From Drosophila pseudoobscura (taxonomy: Eukaryota > Arthropoda > Insecta > Diptera > Drosophilidae): DNA of 64,000 bases. The stretch covers positions 43,663,869-43,727,868 of the forward strand of contig NC_046683.1 of NCBI RefSeq assembly GCF_009870125.1, in the 5' to 3' direction. The position numbers and the translations under genes were made by a program. The notes under the pieces are model-generated. The model was not told the origin of the DNA. It did no database searches and saw only the letters and a program-made list of their open reading frames with translations. Of the stretch, positions 38,651 to 50,900 are shown piece after piece (positions within the stretch are counted from its first letter, which is position 1; every line of letters begins with the position of its first letter).

Positions 38651-38685
38651 TCAGTTTCGCCCCAAACTTGCAACAAGCAAGACGT
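38651..38685 (+). promoter_or_regulatory. fng: fringe core promoter: initiator plus DPE
   Basis: TCAGTT at 38651-38656 matches the Drosophila initiator, with the A at 38653 taken as +1. AGACGT at 38680-38685 falls exactly at +28 to +33 and fits the downstream promoter element consensus. No TATA box is present at -30. This predicts a TATA-less, DPE-dependent promoter and a 5' UTR of 217 bases (38653-38869). The spacing match is strong evidence, but the start site itself was not measured. Confidence 0.6.
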
Positions 38686-38869
38686 ATGCGCGCGCGTTGT
38701 TTTTTTTATCAAAAGCTAAAGAAAAGCTGCAACATTTTTTGCGAGAATTTCCATATAAAGTGTTTGGTATTGGGATTGGGATTGAGATTGAGACTGAGAC
38801 AGTGATTGACAAGTACTCGTACGATCGACAGATCGGATCGATGTTCGCGTAGTGCGGTGTGTCCGACAT

Positions 38870-41800
38870 ATGATGAGCCTGACTGTGCTCTCGCTGCCGC
38901 AACGTTTCAAACGCCTCCTGCAAGCCATGACACTCGCCGTTGCCGTCGTCTATATGACGCTGATGCTCTACCAGAGCGCCTACGGATATCCGGGCATCCA
39001 AGTGAGTGAAGAACCCCCCCATAGGAGTAGAAGAATAGACCTGCCTCTGCGCATGTGCGTGGGCGAGGCACTGGCACTCGCTCTGGCAATTGTCATACGC
39101 GGGGATCTGTGGTCCAAATTTGCATGATTCCTGCTCCCGCTCCCGCTCCAAGTCTAAGTCGGAGTCGGAGTCGGCGTCCCTTCCCACCCGATCGTGCACT
39201 TTCATAAATCAACGCCGGCGACGTTTGCAGCTGCGCGCATGCGTCCCACAGGTCCGACGTCCGGCTCCGGCCGTTAAAACCTTTTTACGCCCTTGCCTGC
39301 GTCTTTGAGGCCGATTCCGAGCTGGAAATGGAGCTGGAGCTGGAGCTGGAGCTGGAGCTGCTGTCCCCCCCTTTGGACTTTTGCCTTGCATATAAAACAG
39401 TTTCGGTTTGGGTTTGGTTTTTTCTTTTTAATTTTGTTTTTGCTTTTCGCTGAGATGCCGTCGGCAGAGCGTCGCCAAAGCTTTCAGATATCCCCCGTTC
39501 CGTTGCGTTCTGTTCTGTCTGTCTCTCTGTCTGTCTGTCAGGTTCTGAGGCACAGGCCCTGGCCCTGGCCCTGTCCCTGTCCTGTACCCCGTTTATTGTT
39601 GCTGTTCTTGACTTTTTGTTCGGCTTTGCATAAATTTTTGTGTAATAAAATATTGTGTGCTAATATTACCAGCCATCGGCAGGAAGGAGTGCAGGAAGGA
39701 AGAGGGCGGAGTCGTAGCAAGAGTCCGGCTAGTGGAGAGTCGCGTCAGCCATATCCACAGATAACGAATAGCGGAGGCACGTGGGAATTGGCTTACAGCG
39801 CAGCTCTTGTTGCATCCAAAAATAGTAAACATTTTGAGCGTTTTGGGAAATGTGAATTCCGCTTGGAATTACATTTTCGAGAATTTTTAGACCACAAAAA
39901 TTGCAATCCACTTTCTCATAGGATCTCGGAATCAGTTTCTTCCCTCAAGGATCCCTAGTATATTCCTATACTTAAGACAATTTCAAACTATTGAAGTGGA
40001 AAAACCTTTTAGAACAAATATTTTCCTTCCGAATTAGCGAATATGTGATAGTTTTGATCCCTTAAGACCTTTTGAAGCCATTTCGATCAATGAACCTCTG
40101 TGAAAATATATATTTACATATGGCTTGTATCTATTCTTAAGAACCGCAGTGATTCTCCCCTTTTCGATGAGTAATTCCTGTTGCGGGGGCACGAAATTAG
40201 TCACTCTATTTACATTCTGCCCCCTTTTCAAGAGCACTGTTACCTCATATATGATTCCATTATTATAGAAGCCCTCCTTGCTCCCTGTCGTATATCCATA
40301 TATCCAATTTGCAGACCCTGCTCTGTAGCCAGTATGCTCCTGCACTTGTTTCTCTGTTCCTGCCCCTGCCCCTGCAATTTGCAACTCAATGGCCCAACTT
40401 TTGGCTCGTCTTTGCCATGTGGTCAGCACTCTGGTAGCTCGTACCTCTGGTCCTCCTCCTCGGTACGAGTAATTCGGCTTCTAGTATAATTAAAAACTTT
40501 ATGTTTATGTTGTTTTAATTTGGACAACGTTGTGGATGTTGTGGCCTGTTGCTTCTGCGGATCTTACAGCTGTAGTTGTAGTTGTTGTTGTTGTTTTAGT
40601 TGTTGTTGTTGTTTTTGTTCCCATGTAGTTAATGTTTTGGTGTGGGCTAACCGGAAACCAGACAGAAATGACCAGTGCTACACATACTTTATGCGAGTAC
40701 ATATGTATATACATATATGTATATCTGACTACTAAATGCTTAACCGGATTCAAAAACTGTTGACAACTGCCAGTTTCTGTCTCTCTCTCTGTTGCTGTTG
40801 CTGTTGTAGCACTTTTCAATTGAAGTTCTTTTTCCATCGCAGAGCAGAGCAGAGCAGAGCCTCCTCTTCCATCAGAGGTCTGTGACTTGTCCCAATTAAT
40901 TTTTGTAGTTGTTTCTGCTGCTGCTGGTGGTGGTAGTTGTGGCGACCACAAAACTGCATGCAACGTACAATTTGTTTAATTTTTGTGTTGCGCAAAAATA
41001 AAAAAACAACAACAACAAAATACTGCTGTTTGTTGACTCGTTTCGGATTCCTCGAAACTGGACAACGCCACTAAACTGTGTCTCGATTCTCGATTTTCGT
41101 GTGTGGGGTTTTGGGGTTCGGCCTTTCGGGCTGATAAAGCAATAATTTTGAAATTAGGTGTGTTGCCAGCACTGGGGGTGGGGCTGGGGCTGGTGGAGCA
41201 TGTCACGTCTACCATCGCGTGTGACTGACGCATAAATCATAAACGAAACAAATAATAATCGTCAAACGAATTTGTTTAAAGTGGCGCACAGAATGGTGGC
41301 GTTTGATGGCCAGTTCCCCTAGAGAGATTGATTCGAGTACCGAAGTAAGATTGCGATTACGATTACGATTACGAGTCGTGGTTTTGGCCCTGGTAAATAC
41401 ATAATGACAACAATAACAGCAACGACAGGCAGGGCTCTAGAGGCTCTCGAGGCTCTCGAGTTGAGGAGCATGCAAATCAGCGAAGACAGAGGACGGCTGC
41501 CTGATGATGGGTATGCCTGGGTATGTGCATGGGTATGGGATTCCTGTTTCTGCCACACGGCCCCCGACCGACCGAAAGCAGGTGCCCCAGCCGAGTCCCA
41601 TGCATCCAGGTCTTTCCCATGGCCAAACCAGCTGCAGCAGCAGCAGCGGCAGCGGCAGCATCTCCTCATCTTCTTGCCAACTTGAGAGCCCAAAAAGCTG
41701 ACGACATTAAGCTGCAGCAAGCGCTTGTAGGCGCCTGATAAAGGCGCAATGTATCTGTATCTTCTGCAGCAACAGCAGCAGCAACAGCAACAGCAGCAGC

Positions 41801-41956
41801 GGCAGAAGAAGTGGCAGCAGCAGAGTATCTTTTGGTGGTCGCTTAATTGAGCCGACTGCCTGCCTGTGTGCATCTTATCTTAGATTTGTATCTTACGGAT
41901 AATATTGTTAAACAGCATTTAATGAAGATTTTTCCGCTTCTCGATCTTAGGCTCTT

Positions 41957-41992
<36 letters not shown>

Positions 41993-44900
41993 GTATCTTT
42001 GTATCTGTCTTTCGGTCTGCCGCCCAGCTGGATGGCATTTTTCGGGTAGGGAATTCTTTTGATTTTTCGCTGATTTATGTTTTCCGTTATATAAAAATCG
42101 TAAGAGATTTACTCATTAATCTTCCGGAGAGTAAGGGGGCGAACGCAGAGTAGATTTGGCGCCCTTTTATATCATTCTCACACCGAAGCACACCTCTCCT
42201 CCGTCTGCACCTCTATATGGGCCCCCACCCAGCCAGCCCAGTCTCCAATCTCGTTATTAATTGACATGGAAATGTTTATAAACATATTAATCACTTGGCT
42301 AATGAAGCATTAGTCACTGGAGTGGGCGTGGAAGGGGGCACCGGTACCCCTCCGATACGATACGATACCCCAGAGCGTTTTAGATTTGTTCGCATTTGAT
42401 TTGGTTTCTCTTTTGTATCTTTTGTATCCATCGGATTGTCTCTATTGTACTTGTACTTGTACTGGTAGTGTGTTGTATCTGCCGCTGCTGTAGCGTGTGC
42501 AGGCGTGCAGCATATATGGGCACACGTTCCGCCTGTATCTGTATCTGTTTCGGTTTCTGTTTCGGTTTCGGTATCTGTATCCGTATCTGTCGCTTGTTAG
42601 TTTCCTCACGTTCCAGTAATTCGCCGCTCGAGCAAAAGTGTCGCAAAGCCTTTGCCTGCTGCGGTTCTCCATGTTCTTCATTTGCATATTATTCTGCTTG
42701 CATCATGGCATCCACCACACCACATTCTAATCCATGCACCATGAACCTTGAATATATCTAGCAATATATATGTATATACATATGTGTGGCTCGAACCCGA
42801 AGGCTGTGATTGAAAGAGGCGTGTCCCCAGGGGAGGCTTATGCAACCCACTCAACGAACGGCTTTCACTGTCGCTCACATTCGCTCACATTCGCTCACAT
42901 TCGCTCACACGATTCCCGTCACGACTTCTCCCTCAATACGAGTACGAATACTCGTTCGAGTATCTTTCCCGTTCAGATCTTTATTGGAGCTCGCGATTTG
43001 TGCTGCTGCTTTTGGCCAAATTAATATTTCAGCTTTTTAATTGCTTGAAACAGCAGCGGCAGTGGCAGCGGCAGCGGCAGCCCATCATCAGATCTTCTCA
43101 GCTTTCCAATTCCCAGCAGCAGCCGTTTACACCTGATATGCCACTGTCATATCTCTTCTGTGTTCAGGAAGCGGCAGCTTCTGCCCTGAGACCCGCTCGA
43201 TGATCGCCGTTTTGGGGCTCAGCTCTATTATATATTGGAACACCGTTTTGTCTGTCCGTCGATCGTGCGGCCATAAAATTCTATGAGACCGCCACAACTT
43301 GCGGCTGCTGCTATCAACGGGACAATATCGTGTGAAGCAGCTGGGAGCTGGGAGAGGGAAGAGGGAGATTCAGTCTTTATTCTGTGAATGGATTTATGAC
43401 GGAAGTTGGGCTTTCTGATTTGCATAGAGAAACGGAAATTCATTGGGGAAAAGTAGATCGATGGCTTCCAGGGTATTGCCCAGTCGAGGTGTCTCATCAT
43501 CCGAGTGCTCTGCTGTGCCACTTATCAGCACTCTTCAATCAGAATCGCCTCAAAGCAAAGAGACCACCACCACCACCACCAGCACCAGCACCACTCCCCT
43601 GTCTCCACCTGTCCCCATTCCGGTGGGTCATTAAAGAGCGGAGACGAAGACGGAGGAGATCTGGGAAGAGCAATTGAAGAGCCGCCGCCGACGACGACTA
43701 CAACGACTACAACGACGACGAGCATTCAACAAAAGCAAATGAACCTGTTATCAGTGGAAATTAATCAAGGGGCAACGAGAAGAGGGAAGAGGGGAGAGGG
43801 GAGAGTGAAGAGCGAAGCACCAAAGAGGGGTTCCCTTTCCCGAAGTTCCAATCCCCAGATCCCCCTATCCCTATCCGTATCCCTATCCCTATACCAATCC
43901 CAATCCCGATCCCCGTTTCGGTGTTTTCTGTGTGTGTTTGCTCTTACTCAGCATTTATGAGGGGGAGATGTTGTGGCACTGTTTGTTCTGTTTGTTCTGC
44001 CTGCCTCTGCGGCTCATTTGTTTGCCATTGTTGTTTGCCATTGAAGTTCGCCTTTGTTTGCCAGGTGAAAATGCCTCGAACGCCTGCGGAGGCGGACCTG
44101 GACCTGTGGATGATGGGTCGTCTCTGGTTCTGGTTCTGTTTCTGTCTCTGCCTCTGCCTCTGCCTATCTGCGGCATAGGCGTCTGTCTTCATCATTTTTT
44201 TTTGTTTTTGTTTTTTATTGCCCTACGTGCGATTTACACAACAAATTTACATTAACCCTCCCACCCCCACTCTCTTTCTTTCTCCCTCGCACCTTCTTAG
44301 GTGCCGCACAGCCAGGTGGATGCCAGTGCCAATACGAATGCCAATACGAATGCCAATGCCAATGCCAATGAACCTGTTGTGACCACACATCGCGACCAGC
44401 TGCTGCAGGACTATGCCCTGCACTCGTCCAGCTCGACGCCCACCCAGCCGGCGGCTGCAGCTGCCGCCGCCGCCTCCCCCACCACCGTGATCATCCGCAA
44501 GGACATCCGAAGCTTCAACTTCAGCGACATCGAGGTCAGCGAGCGGCCAACGGCCACGCTGCTCACAGAGCTGGCGCGCCGCAGCCGAAACGGGGAGCTG
44601 CTCCACGACCTGTCGCAGCGAGCGGTGACAGCGACGCCGCAGCCGCCCATCACCGAGCTGGATGACATTTTCATCAGTGTGAAGACAACGAAGAACTATC
44701 ACGATACCCGACTGGCGCTGATCATCAAGACCTGGTTCCAATTGGCCCGCGATCAGGTGAGAGACTTTGAGACCCTGGAGACGCTAGTACGAGACTCCTC
44801 GCGAGACTCCGTGGAAGATCGCAGATTAGCTTGCAGCTAATTTCCCGACTCGTTCCGAGTGGGTGGCCGACAATTTGTGTGGGGCTAAGTGGGGACTAAG

Positions 44901-47900
44901 GCCAGCTACAAGCGACAGCCCGAGCGCCAAAGGTTGCCACAGATTTCATTTGAAAGATTTGCCAAATCCCCCCCGTCCCAGTCACCCAGTCTCCCAAAAA
45001 CAAAAAGCAAAACCAATTTGCATAATGAGTTTTTAAGCTGTCTGGAATTGATTCGATTTTGGATCGGTTTTTATTATTTTGGTTTTGTTTTTTTGCTTTT
45101 TTGTTTTTTTTTTTGGCTCATTTTGGCTATTTATGATTTCTGTGGCAGTCGCTTAATTGGCCATAAAAATGTCTTCATTCATTTTGTGGCTTAAACTCGC
45201 AATTCGTACGAATATATTGGGGATATCTACTGTTTGATGGGGAGGCCCCCTGCCCCCCTGCCCACCCCTCTCCTCTAATGGAGTTTGCTTTTTGCGGCTA
45301 TAACTGAATGGATAAACGCTTTTGTTTCCGATTTCGTTGGCCCGACATTTAATCGAATTTTGGGCCTCTCTTTCAATGGGTTTTTCGGTTGGGTGAAAGG
45401 ATGATTGTGGCAGCAGCAAGAGTGCCGCCTCTCCTTCCACCCCCGTCCACCGAGTCCTCTTGCCTGTGCCAACTTATGCAAAATCACGCGTCACAAATGT
45501 GTTTCGTTATTGTTTACACAAAACTGCACTCGGCACTGCACAGCACTGCACGGTACTCCTCCCCCGGTGCCCCATTGACGTTGAGTTGCATGCAACAACG
45601 AAAACAACAGCAGCGACAGAAAAAACAAAACATCTGAACAGCACACAAATAAATAAGCCCCGAGGGGAATTGCATGTGTGTGCGGGCTATACCTTTTTGA
45701 AAATTGTAAAAATGCTTGACGAGCACGTTTCCAGGCAGTTGCCAGCCAGCCCCCCCAAGCCCGAGCCAGGGGGAAATGCTGCAGGGCATGTAGTAGTACT
45801 GTTGCATACCCTGTAAATGGCAGAGCACACTGGGGGGTATGCTGAAAGAAGGAAGCGGCATCAAAGATACTTCTATAGAATAGATCGTAGGATAGTGGAA
45901 GTACCTCAATGAAAGCCATTTTATACGAGTACTAGTAGAGCCGTGGAGCCATTAAAAGAGAGAGAGAGCGAGAGCGAGAGAGAAGTATGCTGCTAAGCCA
46001 CACTGGGAAAGAAGCCAGCTGGAACTCCTTCTAGCAGAACTCTCCATCAAGGTGCGGGGTATCCTCTAGTTGTAATATCATTTTTGTTCAACTTTTTCCC
46101 TCTCTCATATTTGCTTACCACAGTTGTGGCAGCAGGGGGGAGGCAGATACACTCAATGGGGACATGCAACTTTTAGCTGTAAACGGCTATCGTTATCGGT
46201 ATCGATGGTTCGCTACCATATCGATTGGTAATTTCCTCACTAAAAACGGCATGGCATCCAGCCATCCATCGATCCATCCATCCAGCCATCCATCCAGCCA
46301 TCGAGCAACAAGCAAGCATCCATTTCTCCTTGCCCGACAACAACAATTGATCGCTGCGCTGCTTTTGGCCAATTATTTTGATGGAAACTCTGCTGGCTGT
46401 TGGCTGTTGGCTGTTGGCTGTGTTGGCCTGTCGATGATGCTGTGTGTCGACTGCTGTTGTTGTTGGCCCGTCATTTGCCGTGTGGTTAACAACAATGTGG
46501 AGCAGCGCGACAGGCAACACAGCAACAGCAACAGCAACAGGCGGCAACAACTTCAATGTTGCGTTCGCATTTGATTGGCTGTCGCTGTGGCTGTGCGCCT
46601 GCCGCATTTGAAACAATTTGTTGTAATTGCTGTTGGTATTGTTGCTGCTGTTGCTGCTGTTGTTGCTGTTGCTGCTGCTGCTGTTGATTAATGTTTCGCT
46701 GTCGTTCATCGTAGCCAGCGCCCATAAAAGGTCCGCCTGTAACAAACCAGATCTGCGGACCCATCGATTACGATTCCGAGCGATTGTCGATTGTGGAAGG
46801 AGAAGGTATTACATTGAGGGGTGCTGGTGCTCCTGGGATCGAGAGATCACACAGCCCGTGTGACAAAAGAATGCTCGGGGGTGCACCTCCCTAAGGATTT
46901 CCCTTAGAGGTCATGCCTCAGATGAACCTGAACTTCCAGATCATGCTGTAATTGGGGATGTTTTTGCATTAGGGGCTTCTCCTCCGCAAAACCCACCGCT
47001 TACTCGCAGATCAAGAGATCGGGAACACCGTACGCTCCCTCCTGCCAGTCTGTCTCTCCGGACTGAGCCTTTGATGAATGATTCAAATTTTTCATGCTTA
47101 CAAATGAGCATAAATTACTGTAAAGAGTTTTGGCCAAAACCGGAGAGGCCCAAACGGAGCTCTCGACTTTGATTGAATGCCCAATGCGGCGGCGGGAAAT
47201 CGCTTTGCATTTTGGCTTGTATTAGCATTTGGATTTTCCGCCTGAGCCGGGGAGCCGGGGACCCCTGGCACTGACTTTTTGGCTACCGTCTGTCCCGGAT
47301 TTGCATGCCCCTTGAAAGTCAGTTGCTGCTGCTGCTAGTGCTGCTGCTGCTGCTGCTGTGGCTCCCTCATTTGTTGGGGTCTCCACACAGAGGCACAGAG
47401 TCATAGAGCCACAGAGCAGCCACCGCAAACGCATGTCAAATGTCAGGCAGTCGCTGGATTTGTAGATAGATCGGGGAACACCGACTGACAGCTGTCCGTG
47501 GAGTGGTGTGGCATGGAGTGGAGTGGCGTGGAGTGTTTCGAGAAGGGGGTCCGGTCTGCTGCTAGTTGGGCCCCGCTTCCTGTGGGTGGCTGTCCGTGTC
47601 TCGATTTGCTTGTCTTGATTTACCATTTACTATTTATTTTTAATGAAGTGCACCGCACGGCTGTATACCCCACGCTGGCTGCCTGACTTATTGTTTGATT
47701 GATTCACAGAGAAGTTGGAGTCGACTCGGATCGGTCGGTCGGTCGGTCCTTAAGTTTTTCGCTTGGACTTCTCAGAGCACTGTGGAAAACTATGTCGTAA
47801 AATTGTCCGCTTCTCGTCTTGGTGTACGCTTTTCTCTCAGCTAAAAACCCATAACGCCCCATGCGTCACACAGAGCAGTTTGTGGCCAAGTCTCATTAAC

Positions 47901-50900
47901 CCTTCTTCTGCTTGTTGGCTCGCATTTCTCCGTTGTTTTTCGCTTTAATGTGGCTGCCCCAAGTTTCAGCACGTAGTAGTGCTCCAGCGACCAGAAGTCG
48001 CCGCCAAATCTCCGCGAAGCGTCGCCAGGCATGTTGACAGACAGACAGACAGACAGACAGACAGAGTCCCAGTGTACCAGTCAAGGCCCCGTGATGAATC
48101 ACTAGATGGGCCAGCGGACAGCGGACAGCGGACAACGGACCCTGTCATCTGCTCATAAATAAGGAAACAGAATCGCGCATATGACAGCCAGAGCTCCGCC
48201 TGTCTCTGGTTCCTCATTGTTCAAGTTTTTAGCTGTCGTCCGGTAGCGGGAACTTTGATTTGCCTTCTTCTCGAGAGCCATATGCCATACGTTTCTAGGA
48301 GCTCGAGTAGTACAAGCCAAATGCCAATTAAAGCTCAATTAATGGACATAGTCTCCACCAAAAGTGTGCCGCCAACGCACAAGAGGCGGTACAGTACGTT
48401 TCGCAGGCATAGGCCCTCAGATGTGGGTGGGAGATATGTAGATATTTTAGTTTAATTCTTTTTGCCAGGCTATACAGTGATGTATGGCACTGTATCTAGC
48501 ACATAGTCTATGGCACTCATGTACATATATCATATAGTAACAGCCCGTGCCTGGCCTCTTCTCGTGCTCTCATTCCTCTGCTCTTTCAATGCTCTTCAAT
48601 TGAATTCAATTTCGCATTAAATTGAAATTTCAATTGTTGGCTTTTGGGGGCGACACAGATCCGTCAGACCAGCCGCCGCCGCCGCCGCCGCCGCTCTCCA
48701 TCCACCCGCATATGGAACTTCCTTTTTAATGTGGAACAGTGCCTGCCGCCAAGCATCGGCCATGTGTGTGTGTGTGTTCTTTTATACGGAATTCAATTCA
48801 ATTTTCGCAATTCCCCTCTCTCTCTCTCTCGTTTATGAGTTCTTAATCACTTTTCCATCACATTAATTGAATGTCGGGCAATGAATCAAATGAATAATAT
48901 TCCGAGCCTATTCACAGATACATTTGATGCACAACAAATCACACAAGTAATTGATTCATTTGCTTGTTTTCTCTGTTGTATTTAACACTCCCGGGATGGG
49001 CATGCCCCGCGGGGGCACGCACAGGCGCGCACGGCACAGGTGAAGACAGAGCTGCCCCCAAAGCCTATAATTAATATCTGGCTGAACCTTTTTGTGGGCA
49101 TGGGACCGGGATCCCTCGTAGCTGAGAAAGATTACGCAAAATGCGAAACGCCCCTCACAGATCTTGCGGTCGGCTTGGTGCTTCTTGAATTGGGAGACGA
49201 ATGCCCTGCCCGAGTGCCCTGCCAGCGATGGGAGTCCCAGGAGAATGGCGTTCTGTCTATTGAACTACCAAAAGTCCTTTGGCTTTTACTTTTTCCCTAG
49301 TTTTTTGGTCGGATTTGAAATGCAAATTGCTCACTGAACTCGGATGAAGAGTAGTCGCCTCTGGAACTCCGGAACTCTGGAGCTGTGGCACTCTTTTTGG
49401 CATTAACCAAATTAGTCACATCCCAGGCGGCTGGCTTATTCATTTGGAAACTTTCACTCGAGTCCGAGTGGACTCCAGCTGCAGCTTGGGCCTCGGCTTG
49501 GGCTTGGGCTTGGTCTTGGACAATTTTTGGTAGTTTGGAAAGCATATCCATTGCCTACGCTACACGCCCCTTGTGCATAGATTATAATTTTGGCCACTTT
49601 TCGTTTGGGGCTGGCCAATGCACAAAAATGTGGCCGGCCTGAAACCTGGACCTGGACCTGGGACCCCAACTTAAAGCTGTGGGTAGAAGAGCTGGGGAGG
49701 GGCTGGGGCTGTGGCTGGGGCTGGGGAGGCGCTGCTGTTGGTCCAGATGTAAGGCTGGTCGTCCAGCTGCAAACCGCAGACGGAAAATGCGCGCAGCGGC
49801 GGCCGGCCTCGAGGTGCATGCAGCAAACGGCCAAACAGCCAAACAGCCGAACGGCGGCGACGGCGGCTGGCATGGCGGCTGACCGCACCCCACGTGCTTT
49901 CAGGTGGGAGCAGAGCAGTGCAGAGCATGGGGCATGGGGCAGTGTGGGGGGCTGCAAGGGTGGGCATTAAATTTTAGCGCGACCGAGAAAAACAAAGCGA
50001 ACGGGGCAAAAGGCAAAAAGGAAAACGCCAAAAGCCAAAAATGCTTCGATGGTTTGTCCAAATGGTTGGCCACAGAGTTGCCAGCCGGCCAGCCAACCAG
50101 CCTGCCTGCCTGCCTGCCTGCCTGCCTTTGGGGCAACTGCCGCAGCTGCAGTTAGAGACGCAGACGCCATTGAAAATGCATTCATTGTTGGTCCGAGAGT
50201 CAGTTAGCCAAGTGCTGGAGCTAGGAGCTGGGGCTAGAGCTGTCGTTTGGCTTGTGCTTTTCCTATGCTGTCGCTGTCGCTGTCGCCGCTGCTGCTGCTG
50301 CTGCTGCAGCTCTTTGGGCGCCGAAAACATAACGAATTGTTGTGGCAATCGCTTCGTTCCAATTGAATGCCTGCCACGCCATGAAAATCCAACCTAAACT
50401 TGGCTCCCTCTCTCTCTCTCTCTCCCTCTGCCGCTCTCTGCTCTTGGCCATTAAATGCTGGGCCCAAAAGTGTCGGCGAAATTTATGAGCACATGGCAAA
50501 TCCTTAGCGAAACACTTGAGTCCTCCATCGATCCATGAGATACTCCCATCTCTGAGATTTGTTTGTCAATGTCTTTGAATAGAGTTTCCTGCTTTCAATT
50601 AACTTGGCCCAATCGATGCGATGCGATGCGATGACATGCCATGCCATGCCATGCTCCCTCTCTCCCTCTCTCTCTAAAGAACTGTATTTATGGGACAGCT
50701 CCATCAGTGCGGGGCCGAGTCGAGCCATAAATTTGCGAGACACGTTGTAATGCTGTTTGTCAACGGTTTGAACAGTCACATAAATTAAAAGCTACTCAAG
50801 TGCGGACTTGCAACTGCTGCTGCTGCTGCTGCTGCAACAACAATAGGAGCAACTGCAACAACAAGTCTGCAACTGCAACATGGTGTTAACATTTTCGCCC

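Larger units (their letters stand above)
39002..44300 (+). other. fng: fringe intron 1
   Basis: The donor is GTGAGT at 39002 and the acceptor CTTCTTAG ends at 44300. It is a 5.3-kb intron with no nested gene that I can support. It holds a GGAGCT array (39330-39360), poly-Q-type CAG/CAA tracts near 41767-41823 (no coding frame), a CT run (41960-41990) and a perfect four-copy decamer repeat (42871-42910). Enhancers are likely but not identifiable. Confidence 0.85.

Noticed and set aside
37527..38719. Several long overlapping frames on both strands (up to 259 residues)
   Set aside because: The block is purine/pyrimidine-skewed and poor in TA-containing stops. Peptides are Arg/Glu or Ser/Leu-rich low-complexity, there are no matching splice signals, and it reads better as regulatory GAGA-rich DNA.
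41767..41823. CAG/CAA tract that could encode polyglutamine
   Set aside because: It lies inside fringe intron 1 with no flanking splice sites or open coding context. Such tracts are common in this genome's introns.
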